Assembly: GCF_028610625.1 (NCBI RefSeq)
Contig: NZ_JAQQWU010000005.1
Span: 1 to 64,000, forward strand
From: Guptibacillus spartinae
GTDB taxonomy: Bacteria; Bacillota; Bacilli; Bacillales; Guptibacillaceae
DNA length: 64,000 nt
Direction: 5' to 3'
Program-made: the position numbers and the translations under genes
Shown here: in pieces, positions 25,604 through 35,113 of the stretch
Numbering within the stretch: position 1 is the first letter of the stretch
How the letters are laid out: every line of letters starts with the position of its first letter
Notes under the pieces: model-generated
The model's database searches: none
Seen by the model: only the letters and a program-made list of their open reading frames with translations
Told to the model about the DNA's origin: nothing

Positions 25604-28114
25604 CTACTTTAGAGATAGCAACTCAGAGATCTGCTTAAATACAGTAGAAGGATTTTGAGTTAACCATTTTAATTGAATTTCTCGAACTTCCTTTGAAGAT
25701 TCAATTCTCAACGCATCTTTACTTTGGTCAATAGAAAGTCTAATGTCCTTCATCCTATATCCCTTAATACCTGTCGCCTTGTCTAAATGAGTACTATCTA
25801 ACTCAGTTCTTACTTGATTAGAAAATCTTCTCAACATCCTCCATAGAGTTATTTCTTCCTTTGTTTTCATAAACAACTCTGGTAGTTCTCTCGACTGCTT
25901 TAGTAAATTAATGGTAGATAAAGCATAAACGGAAATGCCGTAACCAACGGGTCGAATAACATTATCGAGCATATTCCAAGCTCCCACTTCAAATCGAACA
26001 TATTCATCCGAGCTATTTTTCGGAAGCTCATGAATTTCAGAACGCTTTAGGAACCTTATGTTAACGATTTTACCGTAGCAGGTAACACCGTTTGTCTTTG
26101 CTGCGCCCTTTTTAGGATATAGTGCAATATACCTTGCATCCTGCCAGCCTTTCTTTAACTGCTTGACTGGAATATGATAGAAGCGATTTTGAAGGTGCGC
26201 CTTATAGTTCTGTTCTCTAGGAACCATACCGATAAGCACTTTCTCCTCAAGAGAAGATTCCCACTCTTTAATCGATCCTTTAGGTAAGATCCCTTCTCGC
26301 TGGATCTCTTCTGGACTTTTTTCAATGAGATGCTCGATAAACTGTTCCACTAAACGAGTTGATTGAGGTAAAAATGGCAGTGCACCTATATTTACTTTGT
26401 TAATGCTTTTATAAAAATCGTGTTGTTCATACGTTTCTTCATCAAACCAAGGAAATAAGACATAAGCACCAAAAGCATACCGTTCATAAGGACCTTCTTC
26501 TTGAACAACAAGTGCATCACGATAACGATGCATGGTATTTATATCATCCTCAAGTGGTCCAGGCGTCTTATACTTCCCCTCGTAATAGCTTCCTTCCACG
26601 GCAAAATCAACTCGGTACTTCGCGTCAAAAATATAATGATAGTGATGATCGTTCCCTTTTTTCTCGATTTTAAGAACGGTATCGGGCATTTGAGTAACTG
26701 TAGGCAAATTTCCGTCCTTCATCTGAAATTCGAGAATAATCTTTTCATTAGTTAATGGATGTTTAAACTCTCGACGTGCTGACTTATCTTTTACAAGATT
26801 TACGAACAAACCATCGCGATCCACTTTAATAATATCCTGCTTAACTGGTATGTACTTTTTACTTAACATTTTTCCGAGCTTTAAGAAGGTCCAGTACTCG
26901 TAAAGAAGAGCGACATCTTTAACTGACATTTGATAAATCCTACCTTCCAGGGCTAACCCACGTGATAAAATCAAAAAGATTTTATAAGATTCTCGGTACC
27001 CTGGAGCCATTTGTAAGACTAAGCTCATAACCGAACGATCAAGCTCCCCGATTTCTCTCCAAAAAGCCGAGCGTAGCTTTCTTTCCAATTCCTTTTTCAT
27101 CCCATCGATTTGTCCTAAAAGGTCTTGATCAACTTCCGCTTTTCTCCATCCAGGGTCAGCCACTTTCTTTCTTAATTCATCTAACTTGTTGATCAATCGA
27201 TTCATCATCCACTTCACAAATCGGTTTTCATGGGTGTCATAAGAAAGCACTTTTTTCATACCTAATCCTTTTGAAGGCATATAGGATTTTCCTGCAATTT
27301 CAATGCCTTTTGGAACCTCCTGCAAAAGATGCGGCCTTTTTCTTAAATAACTCCTACCTCTAGAGTCAACTCGTCGTAGTTGATCGCCTCGAACATGCTC
27401 ATGGATCGTTTTTAATTCATGATGTGGCTGTGTTTCAATCCGCTTAAGAGCATGAAGGAAATCTTGAAAATGGGCTTGAATTAAACGATAGAATTCAGCT
27501 AATGATGGCTTTTCCTCTACTTTAGAAACCGCTCCAACGTACGTCTTTTTCACAAAATGATAAGCAAGATTATAGATCTCGTCATTTACTTCCTTTAGAA
27601 GCCTATCATAATCTTCTTTATAATTTAGCTTTGAAGGAAATACCTCAATCGTTACTTCAAGTAGCTTCTTCTCCACATCGTAAATTTCAAATGTGGAATA
27701 CCCTACTTCGTTTTGAAACTGAAGGTTCCCCATGAGAATTGGATCTCTCCCCGCCTTCACCATACTAACTGCACGTCTTAAGCGAGGATGTTCATGATGG
27801 AAACGGAGTGACTTTCCATGCTTCGAAAAAGCAACGAGCTGATAAACAACATTCTCAAAGAAAATAGGGGCATGGTCGTCCTTTTCGACAAGCTCTCCCT
27901 TCTGAACATCAAACACTTGTACAGACTGAAGGCTCTCTCCAGTTACCTCTAACTGCATTTTTTCATCTTGGAAATAAGATCTCTCGTGATACTGCATGAG
28001 GGTTTCGTAACGCTCATGATAAGGCTTCCCCTTTAAATAAAGGGTAAGTTCATCCGTTTCAACCACAACTAGTTCTACTTCTTCTTGATTAAGTCCAGAA
28101 GGAAGTAAAGCCAT
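25604..28114 (-). CDS. DUF2357/McrC-like PD-(D/E)XK nuclease
   Basis: From ATG 28114 the protein has 836 residues; a GTG six bases upstream is an alternative start. The N-terminal 380 residues match the DUF2357 type helical and strand region. The C-terminal half contains a PD-(D/E)XK nuclease core: LYEYWTFLKLGKML helix (about 404-417), MPDTVL with Asp478, strand YHYIFDAKY with Asp497 and Lys499, and DINTMHRYRDA (about 524-534). The gene overlaps the McrB-like ATPase gene by about 26 bases. By analogy with McrC it is the cleavage subunit that is recruited and driven by the AAA+ partner against foreign or modified DNA. Activity is inferred from motifs. Confidence 0.9.
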   Translation of the reverse strand: MALLPSGLNQEEVELVVVETDELTLYLKGKPYHERYETLMQYHERSYFQDEKMQLEVTGESLQSVQVFDVQKGELVEKDDHAPIFFENVVYQLVAFSKHGKSLRFHHEHPRLRRAVSMVKAGRDPILMGNLQFQNEVGYSTFEIYDVEKKLLEVTIEVFPSKLNYKEDYDRLLKEVNDEIYNLAYHFVKKTYVGAVSKVEEKPSLAEFYRLIQAHFQDFLHALKRIETQPHHELKTIHEHVRGDQLRRVDSRGRSYLRKRPHLLQEVPKGIEIAGKSYMPSKGLGMKKVLSYDTHENRFVKWMMNRLINKLDELRKKVADPGWRKAEVDQDLLGQIDGMKKELERKLRSAFWREIGELDRSVMSLVLQMAPGYRESYKIFLILSRGLALEGRIYQMSVKDVALLYEYWTFLKLGKMLSKKYIPVKQDIIKVDRDGLFVNLVKDKSARREFKHPLTNEKIILEFQMKDGNLPTVTQMPDTVLKIEKKGNDHHYHYIFDAKYRVDFAVEGSYYEGKYKTPGPLEDDINTMHRYRDALVVQEEGPYERYAFGAYVLFPWFDEETYEQHDFYKSINKVNIGALPFLPQSTRLVEQFIEHLIEKSPEEIQREGILPKGSIKEWESSLEEKVLIGMVPREQNYKAHLQNRFYHIPVKQLKKGWQDARYIALYPKKGAAKTNGVTCYGKIVNIRFLKRSEIHELPKNSSDEYVRFEVGAWNMLDNVIRPVGYGISVYALSTINLLKQSRELPELFMKTKEEITLWRMLRRFSNQVRTELDSTHLDKATGIKGYRMKDIRLSIDQSKDALRIESSKEVREIQLKWLTQNPSTVFKQISELLSLK

Positions 28115-31100
28115 CGTCACGGAACCTCCTTATCATTTCAAGCAGTTTATGAGCAGATTTCGGATAGGCTGCCTGTTTTGCTGATTCCACTAGATTTTCA
28201 AGCTGATCATCAGAAACTCGCTTTCCTGAAGTAAATGTATAAAGATCTTCTAACACGCGTAATACCCTAGCATCACTTCCGGCGAGGCGAGGAAGAATTT
28301 TTTGCAGCAACTGATAATCAAATGCATGATTAAATGTCATTAAACCAGCCTGATCATTGTAAATACAATAAAAACAAACCTCATCACGCACACGATAGCC
28401 AACATGCGCACCGATTTGTTCGAGAATGCGATTCACTTCTACCAAGAGATCAGTTGCTCTATGTACTAGGTCTTGATTTCCTTCATACGCATCCTTTAAA
28501 TGCAAAAACTCTCCACTTAACGTTTGATTTTGAATCTCTAGATTTTCTATCTCATCATCATTCTCTAAGAAAGCAAAATTATTTAAATTTACTCGATTGA
28601 ACTCAATCGTGTTTGCACGATCTAATACCTTTTTACTGAAGGGATGCGTTGTTTCATCCATGTTAACTGTACCTATAAAATACAGGTTCTCTGGAATCCC
28701 CAGGTGTTCTCCAATCGTTTCTTCAGGCAAAATAGAGGACGTGACAAGCTCTCCGTTCTCCAAGCGTTTACTTTCCATAACACTGAGGATATCACTAAAG
28801 TAGTACTCAACACGTGCGAGGTTCATTTCATCTAGTAACACAAAATAAGGTTTGTTTCTATGAATAGATGCTTCTCGAATCACCCTAGTTAACGGACCTT
28901 CTTGAAATTCACCTTTAATATCAACATAGCCTAATAGATCTGATCCATCACTCCAGTCAGGTCGGACTGGAATTAGAGTGAATTGACTATTTTTTTCTGT
29001 CGCTCCTACACTTTCAGCAAACCATTGAACGATCTTAGTTTTACCTGTACCAGAGATTCCAGATAGAATGACGAATGGCTTCGTTTTTAATGATAGAAAA
29101 AGGTTTTCTACTTCTTCTTTTTCGTAGTAAAAGCCTTTACTGGCTATGTAGGAATCAATGTGAGAAACGAGTTCTGAATCAGTCATTTCTACTATTTCTC
29201 CCTTACCTTCAAAATACGAATGAACCTCTTCAGGAAAACGTTCTTTAAATCGATGAAATAGATTTGTAGCAAAGTCATCTGTTACATTGAAAAAATATCC
29301 CTGCTTCACGTTCCCATTACGATCAAACGGCCCCTCTTCTTCTATTCTCCACTTTTCTGGCACTTCTGCTTTTTCAATAGGAGGAGATAAATCGTAGTAA
29401 TCTACCGAAGTATAATACCCTTCCTTCTCCCACATACCATTAGAGATCGTATCAGGTTGAGCTTGTGAAATTGTAGGCTCACGAACAATCGCTACTGTTT
29501 TTACCTCACCAGAAGAATAAGTGAATATTGGATCTTCTACCTTAGCTTCTAGCAAGTCAACATGGTGTTTAAGTGGCCTACCTTGTTTGTTTTGCTTTGG
29601 AGCCCATAGAAATCCGCCTTGCTTCTCGGAACGATGTGTTTGGCCTTGGTTAACCCACCAGTATTGGTGGTCACCGTGGTCTTCCCCTGTATCTAAACTT
29701 ATCCAATAGAGAAACCAATCCAGTTCAATATAATCGTCAGCATCAACATCATTTTTAAGGTTAGAAAGCTGTTGATGGAAACTTTCTAAATCATGATGTT
29801 CATACCCTAGTTTGTTTAGTGCTTCCTTTGATCGAACATTGTATATACCAAACTCATCAGGATGAAAGACCATAACAAGTCCAGTTGCGCTATTTTCCCC
29901 GAACCCTTTCAAACTAGCAATTCTCTCTGCCTTTTCGATTGGCTGCATACCTTCATCATTCAGAAGTTGGACTGCGTCCCGTATAATACTTTCCTTTTCA
30001 TTTACTGAAAGACTAGTTATACCTGAGCCAAACACTCTACTTCCAGATCCCCATATAGAGTTACCCAAATATTTTAAAGAGCCATTTTCCAGTTCACTTT
30101 CTAACTGATTTAAAATGGTGTGATTTCTTATAGATAAGGCTTCAAATATATCGACTTTCTCTCCATTTAAAACAGCGTGCCCTAAGTTCCATACTTCATT
30201 GTTGAAGGCATCATATGAAATGTGATTCTTACTATCTAACAATTTACGAAGTTGTTTTGCTCTTTCTTTCCTGAGTTTTATAATAACTGAGTGAAAAGTG
30301 TCTTGTCTTAACCTTTGAAATTCGTCTTTCTTATGTATGAAACTACTACTATCAATAACATTCCAATCAGAATTGATAAGGTTGACCTCCTCTAACCAGG
30401 ATAGGATATTTCTTGTTCTGTACTTAGCTACTGATTCTTTCATTAGGTTTTCACCTTGTGAATTCCGAACGATGTGCATGCCTAACTCTACTAAAGAATC
30501 TAACTTCTCTTCTTTAGTGAATGAATTTGAGGATCTTAGAAGTTCAAGAATCAATTTAAAGTATCGATGCTTAAGTATTCCGTCCCTTATGAGGCTAACC
30601 TTGCTATTAGCTTGCTCATATTTCCTGAGCCTTTCTTCATTCATATTGAAGGAAGAGTCTAGAAATCCAAGGATTTTGAGACCTTGCCTTGCTCGTGACT
30701 TCAAACGTTTTTTACTATCTTCCGAGATTTGACTACTAATACGTTGAGGATTATATTTACCTGCAATAATTTCATCAAGAAAAATAACCACTTGATTAAA
30801 TTGAGCTTCTGGTAGTTCCTCTGTAGTATATTCAATTAGACTCACAACTGATTTGTCATTATTCCGTTCTACTTTGATAAAGGGTAGCTGTGCTAATAAT
30901 GAATGGAGAAAGGATGTTCTACCATACTTTTTTAAATCGTTACGAAAGATTTTTTTATGAGTTAAAAGATCAATGGTAGCTGATAGAATGATGTTTTTCG
31001 AAACTAACTTCCATTGTGAATTCTCTTCTTGAGTTTTGACCAATATTCCTTGGTTACCTGATGGCTTTAGGTAATTTGGTTTATTGTTTTCTAAAGTATA

Positions 31101-31145
31101 GATTTTTTTATGTTGTATATAGAGATTGTAAAGTAAATCAAACAA
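28089..31145 (-). CDS. McrB-like AAA+ ATPase with HhH and EVE-like domains
   Basis: A 1018-residue multidomain protein. Residues 1-330 are helical with winged-helix-like repeats. Residues about 385-450 contain a helix-hairpin-helix/glycosylase-like section (ERIASLKGFGENSATGLVMV). Residues about 494-600 look like an EVE/PUA-type modified-base reader (YWWVNQGQTHRSEKQGGFLWAPK, then IFTYSSGEVKTVAIV). The C-terminal motor has Walker A GISGTGKT (696-703), Walker B VLLDEMN (769-775) and McrB-type sensor NMDETTHPFSKKVLDR (828-843). TTG at 31145 follows GAGGTGA. It should recognise modified or foreign DNA and drive the nuclease encoded next. This architecture matches type IV restriction but the domain combination is unusual. 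Confidence 0.9.
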   Translation of the reverse strand: MFDLLYNLYIQHKKIYTLENNKPNYLKPSGNQGILVKTQEENSQWKLVSKNIILSATIDLLTHKKIFRNDLKKYGRTSFLHSLLAQLPFIKVERNNDKSVVSLIEYTTEELPEAQFNQVVIFLDEIIAGKYNPQRISSQISEDSKKRLKSRARQGLKILGFLDSSFNMNEERLRKYEQANSKVSLIRDGILKHRYFKLILELLRSSNSFTKEEKLDSLVELGMHIVRNSQGENLMKESVAKYRTRNILSWLEEVNLINSDWNVIDSSSFIHKKDEFQRLRQDTFHSVIIKLRKERAKQLRKLLDSKNHISYDAFNNEVWNLGHAVLNGEKVDIFEALSIRNHTILNQLESELENGSLKYLGNSIWGSGSRVFGSGITSLSVNEKESIIRDAVQLLNDEGMQPIEKAERIASLKGFGENSATGLVMVFHPDEFGIYNVRSKEALNKLGYEHHDLESFHQQLSNLKNDVDADDYIELDWFLYWISLDTGEDHGDHQYWWVNQGQTHRSEKQGGFLWAPKQNKQGRPLKHHVDLLEAKVEDPIFTYSSGEVKTVAIVREPTISQAQPDTISNGMWEKEGYYTSVDYYDLSPPIEKAEVPEKWRIEEEGPFDRNGNVKQGYFFNVTDDFATNLFHRFKERFPEEVHSYFEGKGEIVEMTDSELVSHIDSYIASKGFYYEKEEVENLFLSLKTKPFVILSGISGTGKTKIVQWFAESVGATEKNSQFTLIPVRPDWSDGSDLLGYVDIKGEFQEGPLTRVIREASIHRNKPYFVLLDEMNLARVEYYFSDILSVMESKRLENGELVTSSILPEETIGEHLGIPENLYFIGTVNMDETTHPFSKKVLDRANTIEFNRVNLNNFAFLENDDEIENLEIQNQTLSGEFLHLKDAYEGNQDLVHRATDLLVEVNRILEQIGAHVGYRVRDEVCFYCIYNDQAGLMTFNHAFDYQLLQKILPRLAGSDARVLRVLEDLYTFTSGKRVSDDQLENLVESAKQAAYPKSAHKLLEMIRRFRDDGFTSFWT

Positions 31146-31348
31146 ATTTCATCACCTCAACTCGCTTCTATTTCCACTTTGCAGAAACTCTCTCTTTTTT
31201 TAACTTTATCTTAAACTCCTCTGTTTTTTTAATCAACGTGATTACAAAAAGATAATCTCCAACATTTCCCTGCGCTTTTCTTTTACTATTATCCATAGTA
31301 TTCCGGTTATTTTGTTGAAAATGGGAACCATAAAAACGAACCTATTAC

Positions 31349-32092
31349 TTAGCCAAAATACCGTCGAATCGTTTCCTTCATTCCCTCTTTGTTCACTGCA
31401 AACTGCCGATGACGATGACCGTTTCCTCCCGAAGGATGTGGAAATCCGTTTATGATTGAGTTAGCTGAAATCAAGTTGATTTCAGCTAGATGCATCAGTA
31501 CTTTCGTTACATTTACACCTAAAGGAACAATCAACGGATCGTTTAACTTCTCTAACTCGATTGGCAGATGGTTCAAGGCGTATCGATGCAGCACTTCCGT
31601 TTTTAATATGTTTGGGGTGGAGCCACTGAAGTTCTTTCCTTTATAGAATACTGGATAAGGGAGAACTGAAGTCGTTTGGACGAGATGACTGGCGGGACCA
31701 AACAGTTCACTTGAAGAGTCCAGATATAAATGAGTATGTAGTTCCAATTCATCTAACATAGTAATCAGGTTTTTTCTCATCGGACCTTCGAAACTGGAAT
31801 GATTCTTCACTTTTTGTAAAAGCTCTTCATCTCCAATTTCTTCATTATCGTTATTCCAAACCGTTTCAAATGATTTCTTCATCTGATGAAGTCCAGGAGT
31901 AATTCCGACAATCACGATTTTTTCATGCTCATTCACATGTTCGAACGGAGCATAATATATTCCCAAGTTCTTATTCTCGTCTCGTTCAAGTAAGAAAGTT
32001 TCGGTCATTAGCTCTTCCTGATCAGTAGGATCTGTTAGAGCGTGAATTGATTCTTTGAAGTTAGTAAATTTTGAATAGCTAGCAATGGACAT
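31349..32092 (-). CDS. Uracil-DNA-glycosylase-fold protein of the defence cluster
   Basis: A 247-residue protein with the two hallmark loops of the UDG superfamily: VGITPG (62-67, motif A) after a hydrophobic strand, and FPHPSGGNGHR (217-227, motif B), with PLIVPLGV (186-193) as the core strand between. The substitution at motif A (Thr before Pro-Gly) and long middle region do not fit the standard families 1-5, so base specificity is open. It is 203 bases upstream of the McrB-like gene on the same strand. It could excise a modified base or have lost catalysis and bind DNA. A GGAGG site precedes ATG 32092. Confidence 0.82.
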   Translation of the reverse strand: MSIASYSKFTNFKESIHALTDPTDQEELMTETFLLERDENKNLGIYYAPFEHVNEHEKIVIVGITPGLHQMKKSFETVWNNDNEEIGDEELLQKVKNHSSFEGPMRKNLITMLDELELHTHLYLDSSSELFGPASHLVQTTSVLPYPVFYKGKNFSGSTPNILKTEVLHRYALNHLPIELEKLNDPLIVPLGVNVTKVLMHLAEINLISANSIINGFPHPSGGNGHRHRQFAVNKEGMKETIRRYFG

Positions 32093-32240
32093 GATAAAAC
32101 CTCCGATATTTTCTTCCCGCCCTCTATATTACTATTTTCTGGATATAACAAAAAGTTAAATAATGAAATACTTAACTAGCCAATGGAGATAACGCTTAGA
32201 TAAATCCCACTCAATCATTACTATCAGAAAAATAGTCAAC

Positions 32241-32278
32241 CATGAAAAACGTCTTGAAGCATCAAGGCGCTTTTCATG
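32241..32278. terminator. Strong hairpin between DUF421 and UDG-like genes
   Basis: Arms 32241-32257 and 32262-32278 pair over 17 positions with two mismatches and a 4-base loop (CATGAAAA...TTTTCATG). It can terminate the DUF421 transcript before the defence cluster. Confidence 0.65.
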
Positions 32279-32350
32279 ACCGATCGAAAACTGAACCGAT
32301 GTCTTAAGGTTATAAAAATGATGGATGGACTGATTCAGCAAAAGCAGCGC

Positions 32351-33043
32351 CTAACGGACAAGTTGATCCTCCTTCAAATCCACATAGACCGTGCCGTCTT
32401 GTTGTACTTCTGCATAGAACACTTCAGAAGGAGAAGTAGCACCTGCTAGTAGCACTTGCTCAGCTAACCAATTCTGATCTCGATTCAACATCACAAGGTT
32501 CTTTACATTGACCACCCCATCAGAGATGACCTCCGTTGCGATCGGGAAAAGTTTTGGTTTACTCAAGACATTCATGTCGTTTCTCGTCACAGGCTGATGA
32601 CGATCGGTTTTTAAAACAGATAGTTTTCCATTCATCTCAAATATAGCAATGTCGACCTCTGATAATTGAAAGACATTCTTTTCTCTTAGAAGCATTCGTA
32701 ACGTATCGATATCCAAACTTGTTTTACGAAGAGAATGTTCCATGATCTTCCCTTCTCGAATAACGATGATCGGCTCCCCTGTGATCACCTTACGTGCACC
32801 TTTGAACTTAATATCGATAAATCCTAGCAATAGGGTGAAGAAAACCCATACTACGAGCATGATCACACCTTTTAGAATACTTAAATCTTGATTTACCGTG
32901 ATATTCCCAGCGAGTGATCCGATTGCTACGGCAGATACCCAATTGAAGAACGTCAGTTGACTGATTTCTTTTCTTCCTGCGATTCTCGCTAGGAGAAATA
33001 GGACAAAGAACGTAATTGTTACCCGAAGTAATAATTCTGGCAT
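32351..33043 (-). CDS. DUF421 (YetF/YcaP family) membrane protein
   Basis: From ATG 33043 (GAGAAAGG 11 bases upstream) the protein has 230 residues; a GTG at 33055 is the alternative. Three N-terminal transmembrane segments (about 4-24, 34-54, 60-80) are followed by a soluble YetF-type domain with GEPIIVIREGKI, LRKTSLDIDTLRMLLREKNVF and DVAIFEMNGKLSVLK-like strands. Function is unknown in the family; roles in spore coat or envelope stress have been proposed for paralogues. Monocistronic. Confidence 0.92.
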   Translation of the reverse strand: MPELLLRVTITFFVLFLLARIAGRKEISQLTFFNWVSAVAIGSLAGNITVNQDLSILKGVIMLVVWVFFTLLLGFIDIKFKGARKVITGEPIIVIREGKIMEHSLRKTSLDIDTLRMLLREKNVFQLSEVDIAIFEMNGKLSVLKTDRHQPVTRNDMNVLSKPKLFPIATEVISDGVVNVKNLVMLNRDQNWLAEQVLLAGATSPSEVFYAEVQQDGTVYVDLKEDQLVR

Positions 33044-33055
33044 GTCGTAAAACAC

Positions 33056-33561
33056 CTTTCTCCCGTATGTTGTGGTTCGTCTACATGATGGATTGCTTGA
33101 AAAACAGTAACTTAACTTCTAATGTTTTCTATTTCTTTCATGAATATTCAGAGAGTGCCTGGCACCAAACGATTTTGATCGAACGTTGTCGATTGATCAA
33201 TCGATACATGGGGACAAATGAAAAAAGCCCTCCTACTTATGGAGAACTTACTCGCATTTTTTCTTAGCAAGAATATATTTGGGTTATCTTCTTTTCTTTA
33301 ATAACCGTTCAAAACCGTAAATGATCATGGAATAATCATGAACGAAAGAAAGTTGTAAACTGGCATAAAATTCGCTAATTTAAAGAGTTTTACTTTTAAT
33401 AAAAATAAGCTAACTGAAAAGAAAACGGCCCATCAAATACTAACTTAGCGAGGAAGTAGCGTTTGAAATCACCGCTCGTCAAATAGAAAATCAATAATGA
33501 TCCTACTAAGAATGGACCTGAGAGAAAACTTAATTCATTAAACACTTTGGTTTTGACATAT
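33056..33561. other. Intergenic region, no gene seen
   Basis: Between DUF421 and the dehydrogenase operon terminator only short non-coding words are visible, including GTGCCTGGCACC at 33155-33166, a near-palindrome similar to words at 39689 and 61930. No convincing RNA or protein gene. Confidence 0.4.
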
Positions 33562-33599
33562 AAAAGGTATAGAGAAGATTTTCCTTCTCTACACCTTTT
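33562..33599 (-). terminator. Intrinsic terminator of the sigma-54 operon
   Basis: A 15-bp stem (AAAAGGT.TAGAGAAG with its complement) with a short loop ends the mmsA-like transcript 27 bases after the stop; the minus strand continues TTTTATATG. Confidence 0.8.
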
Positions 33600-33625
33600 C
33601 ATTTCTCCATTTATTTTTCTCTATT

Positions 33626-35083
33626 CTACCACCTAGCCGTCAACATCTTCCTTCTCGTATAAAACTCCACGCCATCCGACCCATTCGCATGAAGATCGCC
33701 GTAGAAGGAGTTCTTCCACCCGGAGAATGGGAAGAAGGCCATTGGGGCTGGAACTCCGATATTCACACCGAGCATGCCGACTTCGATGTTTTCTCTGAAG
33801 TAGCGGACGTTGCTGCCGCTTTGGGTGAAGAGGCATGCGCCGTTTCCGAAGTCGGATTCATTCGTGAGCTCAATCGCTTCTTCTAGGCTTTTCACTCGTA
33901 CAATCGATAGAACAGGAGCGAAGATTTCGTCCTTCCAGATTTGCATGGACGTGTTCACGTGATCAAAGATCGTTGGTCCAATGAAGTAGCCTTTGTCGTT
34001 GTAAGCTTCATCGTTGCGTCCGTCGCGGACGAGCGTGGCGCCTTCTTCCTGTCCTTTTTGAATGTAGCTTTCCGTTCTTTCTTTGTGTTCTTTGCGGATG
34101 ACAGGTCCTAGGAACACATCCTCATCCAGTCCGTTTCCGATTTTAATTTCATCTGCTTTTTCGTTCAGCTTTTGAAGCAGTGGCTCGACGACATCGTCTA
34201 CCGCGACAACGACCGAGCAGGCCATGCAGCGCTCTCCTGCTGATCCGTAGGAAGCGGCAATGATTTCTTTCACCGCTGCATCAAGATCCGCGTCTGCCAT
34301 GACGATGGAATGGTTTTTCGCACCGGCTAGGGCTTGAACGCGTTTGCCGTTCGCTGCACCTGTTTTATACACGTATTCTGCGACAGGCTGTGAGCCGACA
34401 AAGGAAATCGCTGGCACGTCTTTGTGCTCCAATAGACCATTTACAACATCATGCGCACCGTGAACGATATTAAGGACGCCGTCTGGAAGACCCGCTTCTT
34501 TAAACAGTTCCGCTAATCGGTTTGCGAGTAGCGGCGTTCGTTCTGAAGGCTTAAGGACGAACGTATTGCCCATCGCGATGGCGAGCGGGAACATCCAGCA
34601 TGGCACCATCATCGGAAAGTTAAACGGTGTAATGCCACCAACGACGCCGACGGGATAGCGGTACATGCCGGATTCTAGATTTGTCGCAATATCCGGGAGC
34701 TGTTTCCCCATCATTAAGGAAGGCGCACCGGCTGCGAACTCGACGCATTCAATCCCGCGCTGTACCTCGCCCTGCGCTTCTTTAAAGCTTTTTCCATTTT
34801 CCTGTGTAAGCAACCGCGCGAGCTCGTCCCAGTTATCAACAAGAAGCTGCTGGTACTTAAAAAGAATGCGCGCACGCTTTGGTACGGGGGTTTTGCTCCA
34901 CGTTTTGAAGGTTGCCTTTGCAACTTTTACGGCTTCATCAAGATCTTCTCTCGATGAAATCGGTACCTGTGCGAGTTCTTCACCCGTTGCTGGGTTCGGT
35001 ACAGATTGAAATTGATCCGTTTTTGCGTCTACCCATTCACCGTTAATGTAGTTTTGTAGCGTGTTTGTTGTTGTCGTTGCCAT
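33626..35083 (-). CDS. mmsA: CoA-acylating (methyl)malonate-semialdehyde dehydrogenase
   Basis: From ATG 35083 (AAGGAAGGGG upstream) the protein has 485 residues, the usual length. NAD-binding fold with [20 protein letters not shown] (155-174), and catalytic Cys286 in [14 protein letters not shown] (253-258) has Asn where ordinary aldehyde dehydrogenases have the Glu general base, a hallmark of the CoA-dependent MMSDH group (MmsA/IolA). It converts malonate semialdehyde or methylmalonate semialdehyde plus CoA and NAD to acetyl-CoA or propionyl-CoA with CO2 loss. Last gene of the sigma-54 operon, 30 bases after the GntP gene. No inositol genes are nearby, so a role with the alcohol dehydrogenase in hydroxy-acid catabolism is more likely. 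Confidence 0.93.
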   Translation of the reverse strand: MATTTTNTLQNYINGEWVDAKTDQFQSVPNPATGEELAQVPISSREDLDEAVKVAKATFKTWSKTPVPKRARILFKYQQLLVDNWDELARLLTQENGKSFKEAQGEVQRGIECVEFAAGAPSLMMGKQLPDIATNLESGMYRYPVGVVGGITPFNFPMMVPCWMFPLAIAMGNTFVLKPSERTPLLANRLAELFKEAGLPDGVLNIVHGAHDVVNGLLEHKDVPAISFVGSQPVAEYVYKTGAANGKRVQALAGAKNHSIVMADADLDAAVKEIIAASYGSAGERCMACSVVVAVDDVVEPLLQKLNEKADEIKIGNGLDEDVFLGPVIRKEHKERTESYIQKGQEEGATLVRDGRNDEAYNDKGYFIGPTIFDHVNTSMQIWKDEIFAPVLSIVRVKSLEEAIELTNESDFGNGACLFTQSGSNVRYFRENIEVGMLGVNIGVPAPMAFFPFSGWKNSFYGDLHANGSDGVEFYTRRKMLTARW

Positions 35084-35113
35084 GATAAAGTCCCCTTCCT
35101 TTTTGTACACTTT

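Noticed and set aside
32156-32341. 61-codon minus frame between DUF421 and the UDG-like gene
   Set aside because: It runs through a strong hairpin and has no ribosome site or protein-like pattern.
33016-33267. 83-codon plus frame across the DUF421 promoter region
   Set aside because: Overlaps the DUF421 start antisense, no ribosome site, no recognisable pattern.
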